The notes under the pieces were generated by a model. That model made no database searches and was not told where the DNA came from. It saw only the letters and a program-made list of their open reading frames with translations. A stretch of DNA of 64,000 bases from Clostridium cavendishii DSM 21758 (GTDB taxonomy: Bacteria; Bacillota; Clostridia; Clostridiales; Clostridiaceae): assembly GCF_900141845.1 (NCBI RefSeq), contig NZ_FQZB01000010.1:186001-250000 (forward strand). The letters run 5' to 3'. Positions 42,579 through 51,606 of this stretch are shown piece by piece. Every line of letters begins with the position of its first letter. Position 1 is the first letter of the stretch. The translations under genes were made by a program, and so were the position numbers.

Positions 42579-42956
42579 TTACTCTAAATGCTTAAGCGCA
42601 TTCTTTCCAAGATTCCACTTCATAAAAACATTTATATCTTCTATTGCATCAATAATTCTCCATCTAAACTCTACATTTTCTGATAATTCTCTAAGAATAA
42701 TAGGTTTTACAATATGTTTCTCTAGCTTTCCTTTAGTTCTTGCTATATATGCTAAACCTAATACTGCATTAGCTCGTACAGCTGAGTCCTCATGCTCAGC
42801 TAACTTCACACAAACATCTTGTGCATATTTCCATTTTTTATTATATTGTCCTACTGATAATGAAAGTGTTAATAACTCTTCTACAATTCCATTTTCTAAT
42901 ATTTTTTTAATTTCATCATCAGTTAATATATCTAAAGGTTTATATACTCTCTCCAT
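42579..42956 (-). CDS. HEAT-repeat-like small protein
   Basis: A 125-residue soluble helical protein. Helical repeats such as KWKYAQDVCVKLAEHEDSAVRANAVLGLAYIARTKG and ENVEFRWRIIDAIEDI resemble HEAT units. No enzyme residues. GGAGGAAGAA precedes ATG 42956. It follows the 42987 gene by 30 bases and both are on one transcript. Small paired genes of this type, one HEAT-like, are often immunity proteins of polymorphic toxins; there is no toxin beside them here, so this is only a comparison. Confidence 0.65.
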   Translation of the reverse strand: MERVYKPLDILTDDEIKKILENGIVEELLTLSLSVGQYNKKWKYAQDVCVKLAEHEDSAVRANAVLGLAYIARTKGKLEKHIVKPIILRELSENVEFRWRIIDAIEDINVFMKWNLGKNALKHLE

Positions 42957-42986
42957 TTCTTCCTCCATATATAATATTTCCACTTA

Positions 42987-43334
42987 CTAATCCTCATCAT
43001 GATACCACCAATAATACTTCAATGAATCTGCAAATTCATTCATCACTTCAACCAACTTCCCACTTTTTAATTTTAAATGTCCGTCTCCCTTAAATTCTAT
43101 ATTTACCTCTTCTCCTTTAAAATATATTATCCTAGTTCCGTAACTTTCTAAATTTAAATATGTTATATAAGAATCTTCATACCATTCTTCTAAATAATTA
43201 AAAACAGAAGAATCTATTTTACAATTTATAACTATATCCTGTTCATTAAATTCCCCATGACTATTAATAAAATCTATAAATTTCTGCTTATTTTTTATAT
43301 CTATCATCATTACATAACTATAATTCAAACTCAT
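42987..43334 (-). CDS. Small acidic protein of unknown function
   Basis: A 115-residue soluble protein. GAGGAGATAAAT lies before ATG 43334, so the earlier in-frame ATG is not needed. Notable stretches: INCKIDSSVFNYLEEWYEDSYITYLNLES and an aromatic, acidic C-terminus (LKYYWWYHDED). No recognised domain and no membrane helices. It precedes the HEAT-like gene on the same strand, so the pair is likely cotranscribed and may act together. Function unassigned. Confidence 0.6.
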   Translation of the reverse strand: MSLNYSYVMMIDIKNKQKFIDFINSHGEFNEQDIVINCKIDSSVFNYLEEWYEDSYITYLNLESYGTRIIYFKGEEVNIEFKGDGHLKLKSGKLVEVMNEFADSLKYYWWYHDED

Positions 43335-43487
43335 ATTTATCTCCTCATTCATGTTAGCATAATATGTTCTTTCAATCTTGGCTCATACCTAACTACAATT
43401 ATCTTTGCGTTTATTTTAACATATCTAACATACCATTTTTTACATTTTATCAAAAGAAGGTTGTTAATTATGAGTTATGATTCATGT

Positions 43488-43523
43488 AAAAAAAGAAGGC
43501 AGTTTATTTCAAACTACCTTCTT
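43488..43523 (-). terminator. Terminator of adhE
   Basis: AAGAAGG-C-AGTTT and AAACT-A-CCTTCTT pair with one mismatch in the stem and a 5-base loop, followed by seven T on the minus strand, 16 bases after the adhE stop. Confidence 0.88.
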
Positions 43524-43538
43524 ATCCATTAAAACTTA

Positions 43539-46169
43539 TTATTTTTTCTTGTTGTCTTTTTTAACTTCTTTAGCTTGAGCTTTTACACCTTCAAAAGTAT
43601 TTACATACATTTGTTTTATTTCGCTCATTAATGGGTATCTTGGGTTAGCACCTGTACATTGGTCGTCAAATGCTTGTTCAACCATTTCATCCAATGAAGC
43701 ATAGAAGTTTTCAGCAGTTACGCCAGCTTCTGCTATAGTTTTAGGCATGTTAACTTTAGCCTTTAATTCATCTATAGCTTTAACTAATAATTCTACTTTT
43801 TCTTCTTCAGTTCTTCCACCTAAACCTAGGTAGTCAGCAACTCTAGCGTATCTCCAAGCAGCATTTGGATATTTGTATTGTGGGAATGCAGCTTGTTTAA
43901 CTGGAGCATCTGTAGCATTGAACTTGATTACTTCATTTATTAGTAATGCATTAGCAGTACCATGTGGTATGTGGTGGAATGCTCCTAATTTGTGAGCCAT
44001 TGAGTGGCAAACTCCTAAGAATGAGTTTGCAAACGCCATACCAGCTATTGATGAAGCATGAGCCATTTTTTCTCTAGCTTTAATGTTAGTTGTTCCTTCA
44101 TTGTAAGCTAATGGTAAATATTTGAATATTAATCTTATAGCTTCTAATGCCATACCGTTAGTGTATTCTGATGCTAATACTGAAACGTAAGCTTCTAAAG
44201 CGTGAGTTAAAGCATCTATACCTGATGCAGCAGTTAAGCCTCTTGGCATGCTCATCATAAGTTCAGCATCTACTATTGACATATCTGGAGTTAATTCGTA
44301 ATCAGCTAGTGGGTATTTGATTCCTGTTTCTTCATCTGTTATAACAGCAAATGGAGTAACTTCTGAACCAGTACCAGCAGATGTTGGTACAGCTACCATC
44401 ATAGCTTTTTCACCCATAGTTGGGAACTTGTAAACTCTTTTTCTTATATCCATGAATCTCATAGCTAAATCTTCAAATCTAACTTCTGGGTGTTCATACA
44501 TAACCCACATAATCTTAGCAGCATCCATTGGAGATCCTCCACCTAATGAAAGGATAACGTCTGGCTGGAAGCTTAACATTTCTTTAGCACCTTGTTTAGC
44601 TGCTTTTAATGTTGGATCTGGTTCAACATCTGAGAATATTTTGTAAGCTATTTTGTATTCATCTAATACATCTGTAACTTTTCTAGTGTATCCTAAATCA
44701 AATAATACTTTATCTGTAACTATGAATACTTTCTTCTTTTCTAAATCGTGTAATTCTTGTAATGCAACTGGTAAACAACCATATTTGAAGTAAGTTTTTT
44801 CTGGAACTCTAAACCAAAGCATATTTTCTCTCCTTTCAGCAACGCTCTTAACATTTATTAAGTGTTTAGGACCTACGTTTTCTGAAACTGAGTTTCCACC
44901 CCATGATCCACATCCTAATGTTAAGGATGGTGATAATCTGAAGTTGAATATATCTCCGATAGCTCCTTGTGCTGCTGGCATATTTATTAATGTTCTAGCA
45001 GTTTTCATCGCAGCTCCAAATTTAGCTACTCTGTCTTTTGATTTGATTTGGTCAGTGTAAAGTATTGAAGTATGTCCAAATCCACCTAATTCAACAAGTC
45101 TGCAAGCCTTAGTTAAAGCTTCATCGAATGATTTAACTTTGTACATTGCAAGTACTGGTGATAATTTTTCGTGTGAGAATGGTTCTTCAAGTTCTACTGA
45201 TTCAACTTCTCCAACTAAAACTTTAGCTGTTTCTGGAACTACTACTCCAGCCATTTGAGCTATTTTAAATGCTGATTGTCCAACGATATCTGCATTTAAT
45301 CCGCCTCTTCCGTTTAATATAACTTTTCTTACTTTGTCTACTTCTTCACCTTTAAGGATGTATGCTCCTCTATCAGCTAATTCTTTCTTAACTTCATCAT
45401 AAACTGAATCTATAACTACTATACTTTGTTCTGAAGCACAGATAACCCCGTTATCAAATGTCTTAGAAAGTAATATTGAGTTTACAGCCATTTTTATGTG
45501 AGCTGTTTCATCTATTATAGCTGGAGTATTTCCTGCTCCAACCCCTAAAGCTGGTCTTCCTGATGAATAAGCAGCCTTAACCATTGCAGGACCACCTGTA
45601 GCTAGTATTATATCTGATTCTTGCATTACGTTTTGTGATAATTCAACTGATGGTTCATCTATCCATCCTATTATTCCTTCTGGAGCACCAGCTTTAACAG
45701 CAGCATCAAGAACTATTCTAGCAGCTTCTATTGTAGCTTTTTTAGCTCTTGGATGTGGACTTATAATTATAGCATTTCTAGTTTTTAAAGCTATTAAAGT
45801 CTTGAATATAGCTGTTGATGTTGGGTTTGTTGTTGGAACTATAGCCGCTATAACTCCTATTGGTTCTGCAACTTTAGTAATACCAAAAGTACTATCTTTT
45901 TCAATTACTCCACAAGTTTTCATATCTTTGTATTGATTATATATATATTCAGCAGCAAAGTGATTTTTTATAACCTTATCTTCTACTATTCCCATGCCAC
46001 TTTCTTCAACTGCCATTTTAGCAAGTTTGATTCTTGCATTGTTTGCAGCCATAGCAGCTTGTCTAAATATTTCATCTACTTGTTCTTGAGAATAATTAGC
46101 AAATATTCTTTGAGCTTCTCTTAACTTTTCAATTCTAGCTGTTAATTCCTGAGCGTTTGTTACTAACAT
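43539..46169 (-). CDS. adhE: Bifunctional acetaldehyde-CoA/alcohol dehydrogenase
   Basis: AdhE reduces acetyl-CoA to acetaldehyde and then ethanol (or butyryl-CoA to butanol), re-oxidising NADH. The 876 residues hold an N-terminal aldehyde dehydrogenase domain with NGVICASEQS (catalytic Cys near residue 246) and VGAGNTPAIID, and a C-terminal iron alcohol dehydrogenase domain with GGGSPMDAAKIMW, GTGSEVTPFAVI and the metal site HALEAYVS, HSMAHKLGAFHHIPHG. The ATG at 46169 follows AGGAGG; an upstream in-frame start would lie before that site. Its promoter is strong and has a Rex-like operator. AdhE proteins assemble into long filaments called spirosomes. Confidence 0.97.
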   Translation of the reverse strand: MLVTNAQELTARIEKLREAQRIFANYSQEQVDEIFRQAAMAANNARIKLAKMAVEESGMGIVEDKVIKNHFAAEYIYNQYKDMKTCGVIEKDSTFGITKVAEPIGVIAAIVPTTNPTSTAIFKTLIALKTRNAIIISPHPRAKKATIEAARIVLDAAVKAGAPEGIIGWIDEPSVELSQNVMQESDIILATGGPAMVKAAYSSGRPALGVGAGNTPAIIDETAHIKMAVNSILLSKTFDNGVICASEQSIVVIDSVYDEVKKELADRGAYILKGEEVDKVRKVILNGRGGLNADIVGQSAFKIAQMAGVVVPETAKVLVGEVESVELEEPFSHEKLSPVLAMYKVKSFDEALTKACRLVELGGFGHTSILYTDQIKSKDRVAKFGAAMKTARTLINMPAAQGAIGDIFNFRLSPSLTLGCGSWGGNSVSENVGPKHLINVKSVAERRENMLWFRVPEKTYFKYGCLPVALQELHDLEKKKVFIVTDKVLFDLGYTRKVTDVLDEYKIAYKIFSDVEPDPTLKAAKQGAKEMLSFQPDVILSLGGGSPMDAAKIMWVMYEHPEVRFEDLAMRFMDIRKRVYKFPTMGEKAMMVAVPTSAGTGSEVTPFAVITDEETGIKYPLADYELTPDMSIVDAELMMSMPRGLTAASGIDALTHALEAYVSVLASEYTNGMALEAIRLIFKYLPLAYNEGTTNIKAREKMAHASSIAGMAFANSFLGVCHSMAHKLGAFHHIPHGTANALLINEVIKFNATDAPVKQAAFPQYKYPNAAWRYARVADYLGLGGRTEEEKVELLVKAIDELKAKVNMPKTIAEAGVTAENFYASLDEMVEQAFDDQCTGANPRYPLMSEIKQMYVNTFEGVKAQAKEVKKDNKKK

Positions 46170-46210
46170 ACTTATTCCTCCTAATATATAAAAAATAATA
46201 AACAATTTAC

Positions 46211-46228
46211 TTGTTATTTTTTTATCAA
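46211..46228. promoter_or_regulatory. Rex-like operator of adhE
   Basis: TTGTTATTTTTTTATCAA differs from the Rex consensus TTGTTAA-N4-TTAACAA at a few central positions. It lies about 10-27 bases after the predicted TSS. adhE is a well-known Rex target in clostridia. A weaker similar 18-mer, TTGTTTAAATTTTGTCAA, overlaps the -35. Confidence 0.55.
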
Positions 46229-46244
46229 TCTTGATTATGATTTA

Positions 46245-46273
46245 ATTTTATTTCATTGTTTAAATTTTGTCAA
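46245..46273 (-). promoter_or_regulatory. Promoter of adhE
   Basis: Minus strand TTGACA (46268-46273), 17-base spacer, TAAAAT (46245-46250). Confidence 0.85.
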
Positions 46274-46614
46274 ACTGTTTTTTTACTATTTTTTTAATAT
46301 TATTAAATCATTATTAAAAAGTAGCTAAATATGTCTTTTTATTAAAAACAGCCTTAATAAAATAGATTTTTTTTATAATTTTTAATATTTATATAGTGTT
46401 TTTTTTCTATTTTTAATAATATTTTTTTAGATAAAAGAAAATATTTCTTTTAAAAAGTAATATTTTAAGCTTTTAATTTCTTTTTCTAAACTGATAAAAT
46501 ATTAACAATGTCGAATTTAAACCTTTTCAGATATTTTAACTTAAATACACACCAAAGAATAATAGGCTTAAAATATATTAGTATATTATGTTTTCATATA
46601 ATTTAACCATATTC
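46274..46614. other. AT-rich gap upstream of adhE
   Basis: About 340 bases, nearly all A/T, with long T and A runs that may act as an UP element for adhE. I see no gene here. It also lies beyond the end of the ABC operon, whose terminator is not obvious in it. Confidence 0.5.
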
Positions 46615-47880
46615 TTACTTGAATTTTTTAACTAAATAAATTAATCTACTATCTTCACTATAATTCCCACACCTCTTATTTGAAATCCTTATCAGAAAAT
46701 ATAGTATAATCATTATTTGAAGTATACTTAAACAAATTATAAATAATTCATACTTTATAGGTTGACCAAATAAATTACTTGTAGAAAAAAAACTATAAAT
46801 CTGCATAGCACTAATAATTTTGTTAATACTTAAATTTCCTATACACTTTTGCCATGAATATTTTATTAAAATAGTTAAAATAATAGGGATAGCATACATA
46901 ACCACTATTATAAAACTTGTTGTTATTGATGACTTACTAATATTAGAAATTATCATAGTTATAAAAGCTAATAATATCGTTCCAGTTATAGTTATAATAA
47001 TACTTCTAAATAAAAATTGTCCTATTGTAAGTTTATAAGGAGAACTCCAAAAGCCATATAGACATTGTATAGGTGCATTAACTCCATCTAGTCCATATAA
47101 AATGCCATTAACTAAAATATTTATTCCGCTAAGCATTAAAACTACAACTATTGAATAAATAATAACTGCTCCAACCTTAGCAAAAACTGCCTTTGTTCTT
47201 CCATTTTTACTTGCCATTACTATTTGATAAACATTATCTTCATAATCACTTGCAAACACAGATGATACTCCTAATATTATAAACAAAACTATTAAATATG
47301 GAGTTAATTTTTCATAATTGACTACTATCATGTTCCAACCATCACAATAATTAAATTCTCTTTGCATAACTTTTTTATACATACTATTAGCTAATATTTT
47401 ATTTTTATATTCAAACTCTTCATCTTTTTTATTTTTCTTTAAGTTATCTATTTCTTTAGCAAGTTCTTTCATACTATAAGGTTCAAAATCAAAAACTCTC
47501 CCTTGAATAAACCTACCTTCTACATCAATAAATGGTTTATCAGCTAATTTTACAAAATCATAAATTGCAATTAACATCGGCTTACTTTGGGCAGTATATT
47601 CCAATTTAATATTTCTTTTAATATTTTTGCTTTTATCTGAATAATCTTTATCCTCTTCACCTTGCAACTGGCTTTTTATAATTGTATCATTGCTGTTTAT
47701 TTTACCTTCATGTTTTTTAAATTCTTGCTTTAATTGTTCTATGCTACCATAATTTTTATTTATATAATCTAGCTCTCCTTTATAATATGGTACATAAATT
47801 ATAAGTAATATCAAAACAAATGCTATAAAAATTCTCTTTCTGCAAAATATTTTAAATAATTCATTGCGTAATAGTTCCAT
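46615..47880 (-). CDS. ABC exporter permease (second of two)
   Basis: A 421-residue membrane protein with an N-terminal helix (RKRIFIAFVLILLIIYVPYY), a soluble extracellular segment of about 150 residues, and five more helices in the C-terminal half (LTPYLIVLFIILGVSSVFAS, IIYSIVVVLMLSGINILVNGI and others). It is a close paralogue of the 47861-49111 protein: both share FDF(E/R)(A/P)Y, LANSMYKKV/AYNMYNKV and GNLSINKI/VNLSINKF. The two probably form a heterodimeric export channel. ATG 47880 overlaps the end of the first permease by 20 bases. Substrate may be an antimicrobial peptide or signal, which is inferred from the family. Confidence 0.82.
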   Translation of the reverse strand: MELLRNELFKIFCRKRIFIAFVLILLIIYVPYYKGELDYINKNYGSIEQLKQEFKKHEGKINSNDTIIKSQLQGEEDKDYSDKSKNIKRNIKLEYTAQSKPMLIAIYDFVKLADKPFIDVEGRFIQGRVFDFEPYSMKELAKEIDNLKKNKKDEEFEYKNKILANSMYKKVMQREFNYCDGWNMIVVNYEKLTPYLIVLFIILGVSSVFASDYEDNVYQIVMASKNGRTKAVFAKVGAVIIYSIVVVLMLSGINILVNGILYGLDGVNAPIQCLYGFWSSPYKLTIGQFLFRSIIITITGTILLAFITMIISNISKSSITTSFIIVVMYAIPIILTILIKYSWQKCIGNLSINKIISAMQIYSFFSTSNLFGQPIKYELFIICLSILQIMIILYFLIRISNKRCGNYSEDSRLIYLVKKFK

Positions 47881-49111
47881 ATTTCTTACCCCTACCAATA
47901 AAACAACTTTTATTTTCAATACTTCTAATAAGTAAAAACACTAATACAATTAAAAGTACTACTCCATAAATAATCATAAACATTGGATATATAACAGGCC
48001 TTCCTAAAATATTTGCAGAATAATAATACTCAAATATATTGTTAGGTAAAATAAATTTATTAATACTTAAATTTACTATTGCTTTTCCCCATGAAGCTCT
48101 TATTCCAAAAAACTCCTTTATAAATATAGGAACAAACGCTAAACTTCCTAATACAATGAAAGTAATCATTGAAGATTTAACCTTATTTGATACAAGTAGA
48201 ATTAATACAGATAATATTATAGCTCCTAATATACAAATAATTAGATTTATTAACCAAAATTCTATTATACTAAATTTATAAGGCGAAATTGAATAATCAT
48301 CTAAGCATTGAATTGGTGCATTACCATTCCTAAGTCCGTATATAATAGCTGCTATTATAAGTGAAGATATCTTAGTCACAATAACTACAAAAATAGAATA
48401 TATTGAAGCAACTAAAAATTTTGATATTACCCATACTTTCCTACCATTCTTAGTTGCTAAAATAATAGGAGCTATTTTTTGCTTATATTCTGCCGAAAAC
48501 ATAGGCGATACCCCTAATAAAATTATTACAACTATTATAAAAGCTTCTTCAAATAATTGACTTTGGTTATTTACCAGATTCCACCCCTCAACAAAATACA
48601 CTTTTCTATCCAATACTTTGTTGTACATATTATAAGCTTTATTTTCATTTTTATATTCATATGTTTGTTCTTGTCCTTTTTTCTTTGTCATTTCTAATTT
48701 TTCTTTTAAGCTTTCAACTTCATAAGCTCTAAAATCAAATGTATTACCTCCCCTATACCTTCCTTCTATATCCTTAAACGGATTTTCTTCAATTTTTGCA
48801 AAGTCAGATATAGCTATTAATATAGACTTTCCTTGTAATGAATACACTCCAGCCAAGTAATTATATAGATATTGATTTTTATCGTTATTACTTTCTTTAG
48901 CTATCTCAAGATTATTAAATATTTTATCTATATTTTCTCTATAATTAACTACATCACCCTCATAACTTTTTAATTCTTCATAACTTATATTTTTATTGTT
49001 TCCTATCATAAAAAAGGTAAATCCATTAATAAATACAATTAATGATATTAAGGCTATTATAGGTCCTTTTCTAGAAAACATTTTAAATAATTCGTATTTA
49101 AAAACTTCCAT
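47861..49111 (-). CDS. ABC exporter permease (first of two)
   Basis: A 416-residue membrane protein, starting MEVFKYELFKMFSRKGPIIALISLIVFINGFTF. Architecture matches its paralogue at 46615: one N-terminal helix, soluble extracellular segment, then about five C-terminal helices. The ATG at 49111 follows GGAAGAGG; the longer upstream frame lies inside the ATPase gene. The overlap of 14 bases with the ATPase stop supports one operon: sigma factor, putative anti-sigma, ATPase, permease, permease. Confidence 0.82.
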   Translation of the reverse strand: MEVFKYELFKMFSRKGPIIALISLIVFINGFTFFMIGNNKNISYEELKSYEGDVVNYRENIDKIFNNLEIAKESNNDKNQYLYNYLAGVYSLQGKSILIAISDFAKIEENPFKDIEGRYRGGNTFDFRAYEVESLKEKLEMTKKKGQEQTYEYKNENKAYNMYNKVLDRKVYFVEGWNLVNNQSQLFEEAFIIVVIILLGVSPMFSAEYKQKIAPIILATKNGRKVWVISKFLVASIYSIFVVIVTKISSLIIAAIIYGLRNGNAPIQCLDDYSISPYKFSIIEFWLINLIICILGAIILSVLILLVSNKVKSSMITFIVLGSLAFVPIFIKEFFGIRASWGKAIVNLSINKFILPNNIFEYYYSANILGRPVIYPMFMIIYGVVLLIVLVFLLIRSIENKSCFIGRGKKYGTITQ

Positions 49112-49985
49112 AACAAGCCTCTTCCTTTCTTTTAAAATAATGCACATAAACATCTTCAAAATTAGGTTTAACAGCTTTTGCACCTTCAATTAATTTCTTA
49201 TCGTTTACTATTCTGACTTTTATCTCATCATCCATTCTCATAATATTCACTATTTTGTACTCTTGTTCCATTCTGTCTAAGTCTTTTTCTGTTATAATAA
49301 CCTCCCAAACCTTTCCTTCTAAATCATATAATAGCTCTTCTCTATTTTTACACGCTATAAGCTTTCCATAATCTATCAGTATTACCTCTTTTGCAATAAA
49401 CTCTATATCCGATACTATATGAGTTGATAATATAACTATTCTATTCTTTGAAATATGAGAAATTAAATTTCTAAATTTTATCCTTTCATTAGGATCTAGC
49501 CCCGCTGTTGGCTCATCCAAAATTAAAATTTTAGGATCATTTAATAGAGCTTGTGCAATCCCTAGTCTTCTTATCATACCTCCAGAGAATTTGCTTATCT
49601 TTCTCTTTCTATCAGTTTCTAGATTAACTATCTTTAATAATTCATCTATTTTTTCTATAGCTTGGTTTTTATTAATTCCCTTTAATGCCGCTATATATTT
49701 CAAAAATCTTTCAGCCGTAAAGTTCTTATAATATCCCATATCCTGCGGAAGATATCCTAAGACTTCCCTATACCTCTCTTTTAATAAATCTTTATTTACT
49801 CCATTAAATAATATCTCCCCATTAGTTGGTTCTAATATATCTACTATCATTCTCATTAATGTTGTTTTACCAGCCCCATTGGGTCCAAGTAATCCATATA
49901 CCCCTTCTGTTAATTCTAACGAAAAGTTATCAACCGCAACTTTATCTGAATATTTTTTACTTAAATTATTTATTTTAATCTTCAC
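49098..49985 (-). CDS. ABC transporter ATP-binding protein
   Basis: A 295-residue ATPase. Walker A GPNGAGKTTLMR near residue 34, Q-loop YLPQDMGYY, signature FSGGMIRRLGIAQAL, Walker B ILILDEPTAGLDP and switch His STHIVSD are intact. The C-terminal ~70 residues (from KVWEVIITEKDLD) form an extra domain, as in BcrA-type exporters. GTG 49985 lies 6 bases after AGGAGG and is the likely start. Overlaps the first permease gene. The operon resembles bacitracin or lantibiotic self-protection exporters, but here ECF control replaces the usual two-component system. Confidence 0.9.
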   Translation of the reverse strand: MKIKINNLSKKYSDKVAVDNFSLELTEGVYGLLGPNGAGKTTLMRMIVDILEPTNGEILFNGVNKDLLKERYREVLGYLPQDMGYYKNFTAERFLKYIAALKGINKNQAIEKIDELLKIVNLETDRKRKISKFSGGMIRRLGIAQALLNDPKILILDEPTAGLDPNERIKFRNLISHISKNRIVILSTHIVSDIEFIAKEVILIDYGKLIACKNREELLYDLEGKVWEVIITEKDLDRMEQEYKIVNIMRMDDEIKVRIVNDKKLIEGAKAVKPNFEDVYVHYFKRKEEACYGSF

Positions 49986-50019
49986 AATTTGCCTCCTTAT
50001 AATCAATACATAATTTAAT

Positions 50020-50835
50020 TCAAATCATATCCCAATCATTTGATTCTTTATAAAAATAGTTATTAGATTTAATAAAATTCTTAAGTAATAAAGTAGCTAC
50101 TCCAATAGCTATACATATAAATAATACATATATCCAAGTATTTAACTTAATAAGCATGTCTACTGCTATACTATTACTAAAAATTACTGAAACTATAATA
50201 GTCCAAATAGCTATTAGTAAAATAGCAACCTTATTACTTCTAACTTTCTGTGCAATTATAATAGAAATTAAATTTATCCAGCAAAATGTTATTAACCATA
50301 GTACATTTATCTTCGCAAACTCTATACCTCTAATATTTGTATATAGCATTACTGACATAATAATATTTAATATAATATTAAATATTGCTATTATTAGGAT
50401 TTTTGATATTACTATTTCTTTGAATGATATTTTAAAGCTTGCCTCTAACTCACTCATATTATTTTCTATTCCTTTGAATATCTCAATTAATCCTAAAAGA
50501 AATGGAATTGGTGTACACGACATAATTGCCATATATGGATTAACATCAAATTTAATAGCTAGTATATAATTAAATAAAAATATCATAAAACTTATTGTTA
50601 AATAACATTTATTAATATAACTAATATTTAAATTAGCTATATCAACTAATCTAATTATTGTATTTTTAAAACTCTTTTTCTCTGGTACATATGTATATAA
50701 AGATTCTATACAATTATTTATCTCTTCATCAGAGGGCATCTTATCAATAGTATATTTATCAAGCTGAGTGCAAAGCTCATCTATTTCTTCCGCTGAAATT
50801 TCAATGAAATCAAATTTATTTTGAAGCTCTTTCAT
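50020..50835 (-). CDS. Membrane protein, candidate anti-sigma factor
   Basis: A 271-residue protein. The first ~85 residues are soluble and acidic (FIEISAEEIDELCTQLDKYTIDKMPSDEEINNCIESLYTYVP). Then come six membrane helices (INKCYLTISFMIFLFNYILAI onwards). It lacks the HxxxCxxC of zinc anti-sigma factors, but it lies directly after the ECF sigma gene with a 20-base overlap and shares the gene order of sigma/anti-sigma pairs. So a novel-type membrane anti-sigma is plausible; it could also be a sensor part of the exporter. Start ATG 50835 lies after GGAGGTG. Confidence 0.72.
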   Translation of the reverse strand: MKELQNKFDFIEISAEEIDELCTQLDKYTIDKMPSDEEINNCIESLYTYVPEKKSFKNTIIRLVDIANLNISYINKCYLTISFMIFLFNYILAIKFDVNPYMAIMSCTPIPFLLGLIEIFKGIENNMSELEASFKISFKEIVISKILIIAIFNIILNIIMSVMLYTNIRGIEFAKINVLWLITFCWINLISIIIAQKVRSNKVAILLIAIWTIIVSVIFSNSIAVDMLIKLNTWIYVLFICIAIGVATLLLKNFIKSNNYFYKESNDWDMI

Positions 50836-51379
50836 ATAACTTTTCACCTCCAAATATTTTTTTTAGTTTGTCAACTCCAAGCCTTAATCTTGATTTAACC
50901 GTCGACTCATTTGTTCCAGTTATCTCACTTATATCCTTTATACTCATATCATTATAATATTTAAGTATTAGCGCTTCCCTTTGAAGCTCTGGCAAATTCA
51001 TAATCGACTCTTTAACAACTCTTCTATCTTCATTTTTTTCTATTAGATTTATAATATTGGTCTCTTCATGTTCCTGTATTATTTCATCTGTTAAAACATT
51101 TCTCCTAACATAAGCACTTTTAAAATAATCCTTACACGCATTAAGAGCTATAGTGATAATCCAATTTTTAAAATTTCCTTTATTACTTTTATATGAATTT
51201 ATAGAGACTAGCATTTTCATAAAAGTCTCTTGAGTTAAATCTAATGAAACATGATAGTCTTGTGTATTTCTATATATAATTGAAAATACTAATTTATAAT
51301 TTCTATTTACTAAGACTTCCATTGCACTTTTATTTCCGTCAATTATCTCATTAACTAATTGCTCATCTGTTAAAGTCAC
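50816..51379 (-). CDS. ECF sigma factor controlling the ABC exporter operon
   Basis: A 187-residue ECF sigma factor. Region 2: MEVLVNRNYKLVFSIIYRNTQ, LDLTQETFMKMLVSI, NFKNWIITIALNACKDYFK. Region 4: IMNLPELQREALILKYYNDMSIKDISEITGTNESTVKSRLRLG, with the helix-turn-helix. GTG start after GAGGGGGA. Its promoter has the ECF form TTAAAC-N17-CGTATT and so it likely activates the operon, including itself. It is 30-35 % alike by eye to the other ECF factor at 27.1 kb, and the promoter motifs match, so cross-recognition is possible. Confidence 0.92.
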   Translation of the reverse strand: MTLTDEQLVNEIIDGNKSAMEVLVNRNYKLVFSIIYRNTQDYHVSLDLTQETFMKMLVSINSYKSNKGNFKNWIITIALNACKDYFKSAYVRRNVLTDEIIQEHEETNIINLIEKNEDRRVVKESIMNLPELQREALILKYYNDMSIKDISEITGTNESTVKSRLRLGVDKLKKIFGGEKLYERASK

Positions 51380-51403
51380 TCGTATTCCCCCTCTCTGTTA
51401 ATT

Positions 51404-51432
51404 AATACGACATAGCTTTTCGTTAAGTTTAA
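51404..51432 (-). promoter_or_regulatory. ECF-type promoter of the exporter operon
   Basis: Minus strand TTAAAC (51427-51432), 17-base spacer, CGTATT (51404-51409). Same AAC-N17-CGTAT pattern as at 27748-27776. Confidence 0.6.
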
Positions 51433-51554
51433 TTTTATATAAATTTTTTATTTTTTTATTTTATCTATACATCTCACTTATCGGAAACTATGGTTTTTTT
51501 ACCTCTACTAAACTTTTCTATAATAAGTTGTCCACTATTAAAAATAATCTAAAG

Positions 51555-51583
51555 AAAAAAAGTGAATTCATTGCTGAATTCAC
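51555..51583 (-). terminator. Terminator of the YbjQ gene
   Basis: GTGAATTCA and TGAATTCAC form a perfect 9-bp stem with a 4-base loop, then seven T on the minus strand. Confidence 0.92.
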
Positions 51584-51606
51584 CATTTCTAATAATTATA
51601 CTTTCT

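Noticed and set aside
43257..43532. 91-codon plus-strand frame beyond adhE
   Set aside because: Overlaps the small gene at 42987-43334 and the adhE terminator, with no ribosome site.
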